Shown here piece after piece: positions 7,594 to 15,890 of a stretch of DNA of 64,000 bases (within the stretch, counting starts at the first letter, position 1; the number at the start of each line of letters is the position of its first letter). Made by a program: the position numbers and the translations under genes. The stretch spans positions 1 through 64,000 of the forward strand of contig JAHDQF010000016.1 in assembly GCA_018433945.1 (NCBI GenBank), given 5' to 3'. The notes beneath the pieces are model-generated. The model ran no database searches and was not told the origin of the DNA. It was given only the letters and a program-made list of their open reading frames with translations. The DNA comes from Proteiniphilum sp. GTDB taxonomy: Bacteria > Bacteroidota > Bacteroidia > Bacteroidales > Dysgonomonadaceae.

Positions 7594-9282
7594 TTAATGG
7601 AATCCGATTCTTGGCCGGTTATCGATCTGATTGAACCGTTCGTTTCTACAAAATCTGTGTAGGATTTCCAGGGAAGGAAGTCCCCCGTTTAGAACCTGTT
7701 CGACAACGCTTTTCCGAACTATATTTTCTATTTGTCCCCCGCTGAAATCATACTTTTGAGCCAACTCATCTGCATCTGATTCGGTGAGGTTAGACATCAT
7801 CGATTGCCAGATCTGTTTCTTCGCTTGCCGGCTCGGGTTCAAGAATTCTATCTTATAGATAAACCTTCTTTTGAAAGCTTTATCGAGATTTCTTGTCATG
7901 TTAGTAGTGGCAATCATGATCCCGTTCAGGTTTTCCATCTCCTGGAGAATGATGTTCTGCAATGCGTTTTCCATCTTATCGATCGAATGCAGTGTCTCCA
8001 AACGGGTACCAAGGAGAGCATCCGCTTCGTTGAACAGCAGGATAGGAGCAACGTCGGAGTGTGAAACACTCTCGCGATAATCATCGAAGAGTTTCTTGAT
8101 ATTCTTTTCTGATTCACCAACCCAGACACTTTTGATCTCCGAGACGTTGACCGGTAAAATATTCCGACTTGTTTGTCGTGCTATTTGGTATACGGTTTCG
8201 GTCTTTCCGGTACCGGGCGCTCCGTAAAAGAGACAAGCAAAACCGTTTCGCATACCGTTGTCCGAAAATCTCTTCTGTATTGCTGCAAAATTAGCGGGTC
8301 TCAGCAGATCGGTCAGCTTGTCAATCTGCTCCTGCTCGTAAGCATCGAAAAAAAGTTCTTTCTTTATGATGGTGCTGTGCAGGATAAATTTCCTGTCAGG
8401 TTTATCTTCACTCTTTATGAATACCTCATCTCCAATCAACTCACTTTTGGCATTTTCGGTTAGATGGTAATAATTGGCATTAGCAAAACCATCGGATCTC
8501 AAATTTTCAATCCACTTGTCTTCTAATAAACGATTGTATCCCTTCCTGAGTGACAGTTTAATTGTTGACAAACAATCTTTTTCAAAGATGGACTCTAATT
8601 CGTAAAAGCCAACAAGGTCATCATCGTCATTCACCAGCAGATGGCACATATATAGCAAAAGGATGTTTTCATGCTCTGCATAGTCATGTTTTCTGATCGT
8701 TTGGGATAATTTGAGATGTGGATTGGCATTCACGAGTGTCATCAATTCATATACCAGATCGGTATACAAAATTTCATCATCTTTCTTCTCTGAAAACAGG
8801 TCATTCATATAAGTGAAAAACGTATTCTGAGATATGCTGTCATATTGCCTTGGCTCGATCTTTTTCCCTTCGCTTAATGCGAATAATACTTCTTTCTGGA
8901 CTCGGTAACCGATAGCACCACTTCCTCTGTGGCAGCGAATCAAACGTCTCTTTTCGAGTTCTTGAAGACTTTCTCCGTATCGCAAGATTCGGATCTTTCG
9001 GCAATTGAAATGTTTGGATAGATCGTTAATCGATGTATAATTTGAATCATTGTTATTCACAAGAAAAGCGAAGAAAACAGTTGCCATATCAGATAATTGC
9101 AGCTCATTCTTTACAAAATCGATATAAGGTTTTGCATTCTCAAAGAACTCATCACTCAACCCAGAGTTCTCCGACAGCTCGATGATCTTCTCGATGTTGC
9201 TCAGCAAGTTGTTTGGCTCAGATGATGGAGCCATTTCCGGTTTTTGCTTTTGCTCTTTTTCTCGATAGGTTTTGTTGTTCAT
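7594..9282 (-). CDS. AAA+ ATPase with winged-helix-like N-terminal half, 562 aa
   Basis: The C-terminal third is a VCP-like AAA+ module: Walker A YGAPGTGKT near residues 353-361, Walker B region ILLFNEAD near 414-421, sensor-1 TTN near 459, and arginine finger region FKRRF near 470. Walker B carries Asn-Glu where most relatives have Asp-Glu. The first 300 residues have two stretches that look like winged helices (about 60-140 and 180-290), so DNA or partner binding is plausible. The ATG at 9282 was chosen because promoter-like boxes lie at 9309-9327, leaving no room for the longer frame starting at 9306. It is the first gene of the minus-strand cassette. Its role as remodeller or sensor is inferred. 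Confidence 0.85.
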   Translation of the reverse strand: MNNKTYREKEQKQKPEMAPSSEPNNLLSNIEKIIELSENSGLSDEFFENAKPYIDFVKNELQLSDMATVFFAFLVNNNDSNYTSINDLSKHFNCRKIRILRYGESLQELEKRRLIRCHRGSGAIGYRVQKEVLFALSEGKKIEPRQYDSISQNTFFTYMNDLFSEKKDDEILYTDLVYELMTLVNANPHLKLSQTIRKHDYAEHENILLLYMCHLLVNDDDDLVGFYELESIFEKDCLSTIKLSLRKGYNRLLEDKWIENLRSDGFANANYYHLTENAKSELIGDEVFIKSEDKPDRKFILHSTIIKKELFFDAYEQEQIDKLTDLLRPANFAAIQKRFSDNGMRNGFACLFYGAPGTGKTETVYQIARQTSRNILPVNVSEIKSVWVGESEKNIKKLFDDYRESVSHSDVAPILLFNEADALLGTRLETLHSIDKMENALQNIILQEMENLNGIMIATTNMTRNLDKAFKRRFIYKIEFLNPSRQAKKQIWQSMMSNLTESDADELAQKYDFSGGQIENIVRKSVVEQVLNGGLPSLEILHRFCRNERFNQIDNRPRIGFH

Positions 9283-9308
9283 TGCCCTGCTTGTTAATAG
9301 TAACAATG

Positions 9309-9327
9309 CAAATGTAGGGCAAAGGTA
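9309..9327 (-). promoter_or_regulatory. Promoter boxes of the defence-like cassette
   Basis: Two overlapping matches to the Bacteroidota -7 element TAnnTTTG are read on the minus strand: TACATTTG (9309-9316) and TACCTTTG (9320-9327). They sit 27-45 nt upstream of the AAA+ start codon. No perfect TTTG -33 box at the right distance is seen for either, which would suit a regulated promoter controlled by the WYL protein. Confidence 0.5.
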
Positions 9328-9554
9328 TGCGGAATAATGGCATATCAGATAAAAAATTGAAAAATTTATGTGAGTTTCCCCTCTTGGATGATGTTGAATG
9401 TCAACAAGACATTATCCTCTATCAACCAATCCATAGATAATAGAGATGTCAAGATGGTACTGGCAGATTATCGTTAAGCCATTGTGCTATTTATTTGGAT
9501 GGTTTGGAGATTTGGCAGAAGAATAACCAATCTTGCCCAAATTCTTACTTTTCT
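9328..9554. other. Intergenic stretch between cassette and tRNA-Gln terminator
   Basis: No convincing gene is seen on either strand. A small hairpin-like GTTGAATGTCAAC and a loose inverted repeat (GACAT...ATGTC, about 9411-9455) are present, which could be operator sequence for the neighbouring cassette. I found no copy of the tRNA-Gln 3' end here. Confidence 0.4.
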
Positions 9555-9604
9555 AAAAAAAGAAACGACGCAAATAGCTGATAATAAGCTAAATGCGCCG
9601 TTTC
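9555..9604 (-). terminator. Rho-independent terminator of tRNA-Gln
   Basis: On the minus strand a long hairpin (GAAACGGCGCATTTAGCT, loop TATTATC, then AGCTATTTGCGTCGTTTC with a few mismatches) is followed by seven T residues. It begins 3 nt after the encoded CCA end of the tRNA. Confidence 0.9.
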
Positions 9605-9606
9605 AT

Positions 9607-9680
9607 TGGTTGTCCCACTAGGATTCGAACCTGGACTGTCTGAACCAAAATCAGATGTGCTACCATTACACCATGGGACA
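9607..9680 (-). tRNA. tRNA-Gln (anticodon TTG)
   Basis: The cloverleaf is complete: acceptor TGTCCCA pairs with TGGGACA, the anticodon stem TCTGA/TCAGA encloses the loop TTTTGGT (anticodon TTG, reads CAA), and the T-arm contains GGTTCGAATCC. The discriminator base is A and a 3' CCA is encoded. It stands alone with its own promoter and terminator. The accessory gene cassette begins on the 3' side of this tRNA, a usual place for integrated islands. Confidence 0.97.
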
Positions 9681-9707
9681 ATCCTCAATGCTTCGTGAAA
9701 AGCAGTG

Positions 9708-9738
9708 CAAAAGTAATATAATATTTTAACGTGGCAAA
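9708..9738 (-). promoter_or_regulatory. Promoter of tRNA-Gln
   Basis: Minus-strand TTTG (9735-9738), a 19-nt spacer, then TACTTTTG (9708-9715) match the Bacteroidota promoter TTTG-N19-21-TAnnTTTG. The tRNA starts 28 nt downstream. Confidence 0.85.
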
Positions 9739-9808
9739 TATTTTGCTTGCAAAATGCTTGCAAAAGTCGTTCCTTATGCCAGCATGAAGAAGTACCCGTT
9801 AGTGAACG

Positions 9809-11104
9809 TTATTCCGCAATCAGCAGGTAATAATTCTTTTTCCCGCGCTGCGCCAGGAGATACTTATCTCCGATCAGGTGTGACAGCGTGATGATCTCGT
9901 CGAACTGCTCCAGCTTCTCCTTGTTGAGCATCACGCCGCCGGCTTGCACTGTCTTGCGCATCTCACCCTTGGAAGGAAAGACTGCAGCCTCATCCGTAAG
10001 CAGGTCCACAGCCTTGATGCCTGTGGCCAGCTTATCCCTGGAGATACTGAACCGGGGAACACCTTCGAACACCTGCAGGAAGGTGGTCTCATTGATGGAA
10101 CGCAATGCCTCAGACGTTGATTTCCCGAAAAGAATCTGTGAGGCATTGACCGCCATCTCATAGTCCTCTTGTGAATGGACCATCACGGTGACCTCTTCTG
10201 CCAGCCGTTTCTGAAGCGGACGCAAATGCGGTGCCGACTGTTGTTCGGCAATAAGTGCCGCTATCTCTTCTTTGGGGAGGGAGGTGAATATCTTGATGTA
10301 TTTCCCGGCATCGGCATCACTCACGTTGAGCCAGAACTGGTAAAACTGATAGGGAGAAGTATAGCGTGCATCGAGCCATACGTTGCCACTCTCGGTCTTG
10401 CCGAACTTACCCCCGTCGGCTTTCGTGATCAGCGGACATACGAGTGCATAGGCTTCACCACCCTCCACGCGGCGGATCAGCTCCGTTCCGGTGGTGATAT
10501 TGCCCCACTGGTCCGATCCGCCCACCTGCAGACGAACGCCCATTTCGCGGTAGAGATGCAGGAAATCGTACCCCTGCAGCAGCTGATAGGAGAACTCGGT
10601 GAACGACATCCCTTCGCTCGATTCTCCGCTCAGTCGTTTCTTCACGGAGTCCTTCGCCATCATATAGTTCACGGTGATGTGCTTGCCGATATCGCGAATG
10701 AAATTCAGAAAAGTATAATCCTTCATCCAGTCGTAGTTATTCACCAGAATAGCTTTGTTGGGAATGTCACTTTCAAAATCGAGGAACCGGGCCAGCTGGG
10801 CTTTGATGGCCTCCTGGTTGTGACGCTGGGGTTCTTCATCGAGCAGATTGCGCTCTGCCGACTTCATGGAGGGATCGCCGATCATGCCGGTGGCGCCTCC
10901 CACCAGTGCTACCGGTGTGTGACCGGAGCGCTGCAGGTGCTTGAGCATCATCACCCCCACCAGGTGGCCGATATGCAGGGAGTCGGCTGTGGGATCTATT
11001 CCCAGGTAGCCTGCCGTTTGCTCTTTCATCAACAGCTCTTCTGTGCCGGGCATCACATCATGAACCATGCCCCGCCAGCGGAGCTCTTCCACAAAATTCA
11101 TCAT
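9809..11104 (-). CDS. tyrS: Tyrosyl-tRNA synthetase
   Basis: This 431-aa class I synthetase charges tRNA-Tyr with tyrosine in the cytoplasm. The signature HIGH is at residues 44-47 and the KMSKS equivalent KFGKT, typical of bacterial TyrS, at 233-237; YQLLQGYD, with a residue that contacts tyrosine, lies near 173-180. The last 70 residues form the S4-like RNA-binding domain. The start is one of two adjacent ATGs (11104 or 11101); a longer frame is excluded because a TACCTTTG promoter box lies at 11141-11148. The gene is monocistronic, with trkH upstream 80 nt away. Confidence 0.97.
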   Translation of the reverse strand: MMNFVEELRWRGMVHDVMPGTEELLMKEQTAGYLGIDPTADSLHIGHLVGVMMLKHLQRSGHTPVALVGGATGMIGDPSMKSAERNLLDEEPQRHNQEAIKAQLARFLDFESDIPNKAILVNNYDWMKDYTFLNFIRDIGKHITVNYMMAKDSVKKRLSGESSEGMSFTEFSYQLLQGYDFLHLYREMGVRLQVGGSDQWGNITTGTELIRRVEGGEAYALVCPLITKADGGKFGKTESGNVWLDARYTSPYQFYQFWLNVSDADAGKYIKIFTSLPKEEIAALIAEQQSAPHLRPLQKRLAEEVTVMVHSQEDYEMAVNASQILFGKSTSEALRSINETTFLQVFEGVPRFSISRDKLATGIKAVDLLTDEAAVFPSKGEMRKTVQAGGVMLNKEKLEQFDEIITLSHLIGDKYLLAQRGKKNYYLLIAE

Positions 11105-11140
11105 CTGAAAACGTTTCTTGTTCGATTTGTAAAAAGTATG

Positions 11141-11148
11141 CAAAGGTA
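11141..11148 (-). promoter_or_regulatory. -7 promoter box of tyrS
   Basis: Minus-strand TACCTTTG matches TAnnTTTG and lies 37 nt upstream of the chosen start codon. No clear -33 TTTG is visible. Confidence 0.55.
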
Positions 11149-11185
11149 ATAAAAATCCCCGGGATGGGGGAGCAGGACAAAGGAT

Positions 11186-12634
11186 TTACTTTTTTCCACC
11201 CAGCATCAGAAAGAGTGCCAAGACATTCATAATCTCCAGGCGTCCCAGCAGCATGTTGGCAGAGAGAATGTATTTTGCTGCATCGGGTAACATTCTGTAA
11301 TTACTGAACGAACTAACCTCACCGAAACCGGGGCCTACATTTCCAATGGTGGCGATAGATGCTGAGAACGAGGTCATACCGTCAACTCCCGTTGCGGTAA
11401 GCAGCAACGCGGTGACTGAAAAAGTGAGGATGTAGAGGATGATGAAAACCATAATCTGCAGCTCCAACTCATGGTTTATTACGTTTTTATCCATTTTGAC
11501 AACATAGATACCGTCCGGATGCAGAATGAGCTTCAGCTGTTTAATGACCGATGCAAAAAAAAGATAAATGCGATCGAATTTCATTCCTCCTGCTGTAGAT
11601 CCTACCATACCGCACTGTATGGTGAAATAAATGAGTAAGAGGATGGAAAAAATGGGCCAGCTTCCGGTATCTACCGTGGCATACCCGGTGGTGCTGCCCA
11701 GTGATATCACCTGAAAAGCGGCATACCGGAGCGATTCCCAGAGCCCGTATACATTTTCTTCTGTGAGTTGAAACGTGATTAAAATGATGCCGATGAGCAT
11801 CACCAGCAAATACATGCGGATAGGGTGCGAGGAGAATATATTATTTTTTTTTCTTGTGATTGTGGCATAAATTATACCGAAATGGATGCTGCTGATAAGC
11901 ATGAAGAACATGATCCCCACCTCTATCCATACATTGTCATATGCTGCAATGCTTAAATTTCTGGTAGAAAATCCCGAGGTGGCGACGGTGGTGAAAGAAT
12001 GACAAACAGCATCGAAAAGACTCATCCCCAGCAACGTCAACAAGGTTGTTTCTGCAATGATCAAGCTGAAATATACGGTAGCGATGATCCTTATAATCTG
12101 TTTGGATCTGGTGAAGAAACTCATCTTTGACAGGTCGGACACCTCTGAGCGGTAGAAACTCGACATGGCCCCCTTTTTTTCAGGAAGCACCAGCAATACA
12201 AACAAAACAATACCCACTCCGCCAATAAATGCGGTGGATGAACGCCAGAAGAGCAACCCTTTCGGTAAAGCTTCAATGTCATTTAAGATACTTGATCCGG
12301 TGGTGGTATAACCTGATACGCTTTCGAAAAGCGCATTGGCTACTGTATTGAATTCACCTCCATAAAGGTAATAGGGAAGCATACCCACCACACAGGTGAT
12401 GATCCAGCCAAAAACACTGATCACCAATCCTTCGTGAAAACTTATTTCTCGGTATTTTTTTATAAACAATTGTGGTGTGATGCCCAGAGCGGTACAGGAA
12501 ACAGCACTAATCAACAAGGCATTGAGTGCGTTTTCTTTGTTTACATATGAGATGGCTGCCGAGATAAAGAGGAACAGCGAATTAAACAATAAGATGTAAC
12601 CTAAATATTTTACAACAGCTTTTGTTCGGATCAT
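11186..12634 (-). CDS. trkH: TrkH-family potassium uptake protein
   Basis: This 482-aa polytopic inner-membrane protein has about ten hydrophobic segments and the K+-channel-like pore loops of the Trk/Ktr family, for example ESVSGYTTTGSS (about residues 105-116), HSFTTVATSGFSTRN (about 213-227), SLGSTTGYATVD and IATIGNVGPGFG. It is expected to be the K+-translocating subunit that works with a cytosolic TrkA gating protein. No trkA is adjacent on this side, so the partner must be elsewhere. A TAATTTTG box at 12697-12704 is a likely promoter element. Confidence 0.95.
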   Translation of the reverse strand: MIRTKAVVKYLGYILLFNSLFLFISAAISYVNKENALNALLISAVSCTALGITPQLFIKKYREISFHEGLVISVFGWIITCVVGMLPYYLYGGEFNTVANALFESVSGYTTTGSSILNDIEALPKGLLFWRSSTAFIGGVGIVLFVLLVLPEKKGAMSSFYRSEVSDLSKMSFFTRSKQIIRIIATVYFSLIIAETTLLTLLGMSLFDAVCHSFTTVATSGFSTRNLSIAAYDNVWIEVGIMFFMLISSIHFGIIYATITRKKNNIFSSHPIRMYLLVMLIGIILITFQLTEENVYGLWESLRYAAFQVISLGSTTGYATVDTGSWPIFSILLLIYFTIQCGMVGSTAGGMKFDRIYLFFASVIKQLKLILHPDGIYVVKMDKNVINHELELQIMVFIILYILTFSVTALLLTATGVDGMTSFSASIATIGNVGPGFGEVSSFSNYRMLPDAAKYILSANMLLGRLEIMNVLALFLMLGGKK

Positions 12635-12771
12635 ATAAGAGGTTGTTATTCGTTGTCGTGAATATCTCTTTTTGCAACAACGTTGGATCAGGAGGGCAAA
12701 ATTACATGTTTTTTAGCAATTCATTCCTTTTGCGCTCACTTTTTTTATGAAACGAGCTAAATAATTTATCC

Positions 12772-12797
12772 AAAAAAAATGGGCCTCACCGGGCCCA
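12772..12797 (-). terminator. Terminator of the OmpA/TPR lipoprotein gene
   Basis: Minus-strand TGGGCC, loop CGGTGA, GGCCCA, then eight T residues. It lies 23 nt after the stop codon of the gene at 12820-14520. Confidence 0.9.
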
Positions 12798-12819
12798 CTT
12801 TTTCCGTTCATCTTGTCAT

Positions 12820-14520
12820 TTATTTTACGATTGACATAAATTCCTGATTCGTACGATATTTTGCAAATTCCAGATCGTTGAGTGCCCTCGTGGCGAAAGA
12901 TCTGTCACGGTCGATAGCAGTGCGAAGGTTTGCTGCCACATCGTTGAAATTGTTTGTTCTGGAGGCGATGATGGCGAGCAGATAAGCGGTGGTGGCATCC
13001 GGGTTTTCCACAGCTTCCAGTGTCTGTTTGGCTTTGTTGTAATCTCTTACCAACAGCTGTGCCAGGGCGGCATTGTTTGTCTTGTTGTTTCCGTAAGCAT
13101 CCACTGCCTGATTATAATTACCCTGCAACAAATTGAGCAGTCCCATGGCTTCATCAAGACCGGCAGCACCGGCAGATTTGCCTAACAGCTCATTGGCTGT
13201 TTCCAGGTCGTTGTCCATGATGGCCAGCAATGCTTTGTTCATGTTTACCTCGGGAGCCGATGGGTTCACCTGCGCCGCCCGGTTAAAAGCCTGTTGAGCC
13301 TTTGCATAGTCACCCTGTTTGAAGAACATGGTCCCGATGTTGTTCCATCCCCGGTAGTCGTTCGAGAAGTTGGCAGTGACATATTGGTAGATGCGTTCTT
13401 TCACCTTTTCATCATTGGTCAGGGAAGAGGCATACAGCAGTTCTTCCACTGTCAGCTCCTTGGGGTTGCTGTTCCAGGTGGTCATGATCTCCTCATCCGA
13501 TTTGCCAACAATCTCGATGTTGGCAATGATGCGGGAACGACGAAGCTGCGGCAGGATGGTTGTGGCCAGCTCCTCAAACACGTAGGAGATGTTCCTGATC
13601 TCCCGCTCCCGGGTCTCTGAATCGGGGTACATCTCCAGCACACGCAGGATCAGCTCCTTGTCCTGCAGATCGGAAGCCAATACCAGTTGACGGAATCCTT
13701 CCCAGTCCTCCGCGGTGTAGCGGGCATATACATCGGTATTGATGTTACGCTTGCTCAATTCCTCTTCCAGATAACCGGAAGTGTTCTTTTCACGCTGAGC
13801 GGCAAGCTGCTCGTTGAGTGAAAGGCTGCCGTCGGGAGATGCATAGGCCGACACTTCCACGTTCACGTTTTGCCTCGGATCGTTGAATGCCTGTTCTACA
13901 CGGCGCTTCCACGCAGTCATATCTTGTTTGTTCAATTCGCTGTCACGCAGCTTCGCCTGCTGGATCACAAACAGGATATTGGCTTCCTGTGCCTCCCTGA
14001 TGATGCGTTGGAATCCGTCGGGTGCAACGGAGGGCGTGGAGGTGCGCACATCGGCCAGTGCCGAGGTGGCGATCACCCCGTCGGCCACTTTCAGGTCGGG
14101 CAGGATGGATGGTTTGTTTTTGATTCTCCCGTCGAAACGGAGGTAGAGTTCCGAGTTGAGCATCTCAGGCTTGTAGGGGAAAGTGGAGGTGATGGTGAAA
14201 TTACCGCCACGACGGTTAGAGATGGTGGTCCTGTTACCGGAGATGTTCTCTCCCTGGAAGCTGTAGGGAGTGCCGGTGAGCTCACTGTCACCATACTTCA
14301 GGACTGGGGAAATGGTAACGATACCGTTCTTGTGAAACCATTTCTCCGGGAAGGTACCGTTGATGGTGACAGGCACCTGGTTTCCCACCGTTTCCAGTGG
14401 TGAGGGCGTCACATTGAAATTGCTTTGTGAAAGCGGCGTAAGCTTGCTGCTGCACGAGGTAGTGAATAATACTGCCGTTACTGCAAACAATAGCGATAAA
14501 AGATGAGATTTCCTGTTCAT
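12820..14520 (-). CDS. OmpA-like and TPR outer-membrane lipoprotein, 566 aa
   Basis: A signal peptide ends in a lipobox-like TTSC with the lipidated Cys at residue 23. Residues about 50-180 resemble surface or periplasmic beta domains. A following stretch (about 185-310) contains VEVSAYASPDG and LAAQREK, like the peptidoglycan-binding OmpA family core. The C-terminal half (about 370-566) contains tetratricopeptide repeats such as GWNNIGTMFFKQGDYAKAQQAFNRA. The mix suggests a cell-envelope scaffold tied to peptidoglycan, probably periplasmic. A TATATTTG promoter box lies at 14577-14584, about 57 nt upstream. Its exact role is unknown; OmpA-like assignment is less secure than the TPR one. Confidence 0.85.
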   Translation of the reverse strand: MNRKSHLLSLLFAVTAVLFTTSCSSKLTPLSQSNFNVTPSPLETVGNQVPVTINGTFPEKWFHKNGIVTISPVLKYGDSELTGTPYSFQGENISGNRTTISNRRGGNFTITSTFPYKPEMLNSELYLRFDGRIKNKPSILPDLKVADGVIATSALADVRTSTPSVAPDGFQRIIREAQEANILFVIQQAKLRDSELNKQDMTAWKRRVEQAFNDPRQNVNVEVSAYASPDGSLSLNEQLAAQREKNTSGYLEEELSKRNINTDVYARYTAEDWEGFRQLVLASDLQDKELILRVLEMYPDSETREREIRNISYVFEELATTILPQLRRSRIIANIEIVGKSDEEIMTTWNSNPKELTVEELLYASSLTNDEKVKERIYQYVTANFSNDYRGWNNIGTMFFKQGDYAKAQQAFNRAAQVNPSAPEVNMNKALLAIMDNDLETANELLGKSAGAAGLDEAMGLLNLLQGNYNQAVDAYGNNKTNNAALAQLLVRDYNKAKQTLEAVENPDATTAYLLAIIASRTNNFNDVAANLRTAIDRDRSFATRALNDLEFAKYRTNQEFMSIVK

Positions 14521-14715
14521 TTGGATAAAGTTTATGATTAATTAAATCGATCAATTTCTCATATTTTTATAGCAGACAAATATACCCAATTCTCACCAAT
14601 TAAAGAAGAGCTGTATGCCATATTCATGTTAATTTCTGCGGTAGGGTTGTCGTTAGTTATCAGGATTTGATTTTTTTTGCGGCACATTATTCCTTAAACT
14701 TTCGGTCACTCTCAA

Positions 14716-14764
14716 AGCTGAGAGCTGAAAGCTTAGAGCTTAGAGGGCAGAGCTTAGAGGGCAG
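14716..14764. repeat. Tandem AGCTTAGAG-type repeat
   Basis: A perfect 14-bp tandem duplication AGCTTAGAGGGCAG (14737-14750 and 14751-14764) is preceded by related units AGCTGAGAGCTGAAAGC and TTAGAGCTTAGAG. It lies directly behind the 3' end of pdxB. A related sequence (CAGCTTAGAGCTGAAAA) occurs at 44064-44080, also in a gene-end region. Confidence 0.75.
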
Positions 14765-14768
14765 CACA

Positions 14769-15890
14769 TCAACACATAAACCCAAGTTGACGCAGTTCAT
14801 TTTCTACGGACGGAGATGCATGGATAACCCTGTAAGCAGGATATTCTCTTCTCAGCGGATAGTTGGCACGAAACCAATGGAACTTCTCAGGAGATGATTT
14901 GAGTGCAACCGTTTCCGTCATGGGATGATAGGTGTGCCAGACGGCATGTGCCAGTTGTGTTTCGGGCTCTACCTTACGCAGATCGATAACCGGCAGTAGG
15001 GGTGGAGGTATTTCACTGAATTTTGGGATCACACCTAAACCGAAGAAATCGATCAGGTTCTCAAGGCTCATTTTTGTGGCCGTCCATTTCCCGTCGGCAC
15101 TGTACCCGGCGATATGGGGGGTGGCAATATCGGCCAGTGCGAGCAATTCCTTGTCCATGTCAGGCTCATTCTCCCAGCAATCGATCACCACCCCGGAGAT
15201 GATACCTGCACGGAGTGCCTTTTTCAATGCCTGGTTGTCGGTAATTGCACCGCGGGCTGCATTCATGATAAAGGGTTTTCTGGTAAGGGCATGCAAAAAT
15301 GATTCATCTGCCAGATGCCAGGTAGCGTGCCTGCCGGTTTTTGTCAGGGGTGTATGAAAGGTGATCATGTCGGATTCACGTCTGATGGTTTCGATATCCA
15401 CAAAATGACCGTCCTCATTCCCTTCCTTTTCTGCTCGGGGAGGGTCGTTCAGCAGTACCTTCATTTCCAGTTTCCTGCAGGCTGCCGCCACTTTGCTTCC
15501 CACGTTACCCACGCCAACGATTCCAATGGTTTTGTCTTTCAGTTTAAATTGATGTTTTTCAGCCAGACAGAGTAACGAGGCAGTAACATACTGTTCCACA
15601 GAATTGGCATTGCAGCCCGGTGCTGTTCGCCAGGCTATTCCGTGCGTATCACAATATACCGTATCGATGTGATCATAGCCGATGGTGGCGGAGCAGATCA
15701 GCTTCACACTGCTGCCGGAAAGAATCTCCTCCCCGAAGTGGGTTACTGTGCGTATGATCAGTGCATCCTTGTCGCGGATCGCCTCGCGGGTGAATTGGTT
15801 GCCCGGCAGGTATGCCACCTCACCAATCTGTTCAGCTACTCCTTTCAGATAGGGGATATGGGCATCGGCCAGAATCCTGGGTCTTCTCAT
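14769..15890 (-). CDS. pdxB: Erythronate-4-phosphate dehydrogenase
   Basis: This 373-aa member of the D-2-hydroxyacid dehydrogenase family oxidises 4-phospho-D-erythronate in the DXP-independent route to pyridoxal 5'-phosphate. The NAD-binding motif GIVGVGNVGSKVA is near residues 125-137, and the catalytic Arg, Glu and His appear in NAARGAI, CWENEP and TPHIAGYS. The motif HIAGYSADGK and a C-terminal dimerisation region of about 90 residues support PdxB over other relatives. The start codon overlaps the stop of the upstream NfnB-like gene by 4 nt, so the two are translationally coupled. Confidence 0.93.
   Translation of the reverse strand: MRRPRILADAHIPYLKGVAEQIGEVAYLPGNQFTREAIRDKDALIIRTVTHFGEEILSGSSVKLICSATIGYDHIDTVYCDTHGIAWRTAPGCNANSVEQYVTASLLCLAEKHQFKLKDKTIGIVGVGNVGSKVAAACRKLEMKVLLNDPPRAEKEGNEDGHFVDIETIRRESDMITFHTPLTKTGRHATWHLADESFLHALTRKPFIMNAARGAITDNQALKKALRAGIISGVVIDCWENEPDMDKELLALADIATPHIAGYSADGKWTATKMSLENLIDFFGLGVIPKFSEIPPPLLPVIDLRKVEPETQLAHAVWHTYHPMTETVALKSSPEKFHWFRANYPLRREYPAYRVIHASPSVENELRQLGFMC

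Noticed and set aside
9283..9606. Direct repeat of the tRNA-Gln 3' end as an integration scar
   Set aside because: I scanned the cassette side for the T-arm and acceptor sequence and found no copy inside the window.
9545..9763. 72-aa minus-strand frame over the tRNA
   Set aside because: The frame reads through tRNA-Gln (the WCNGSTSDFG pattern is the usual false translation of a tRNA gene) and its terminator.
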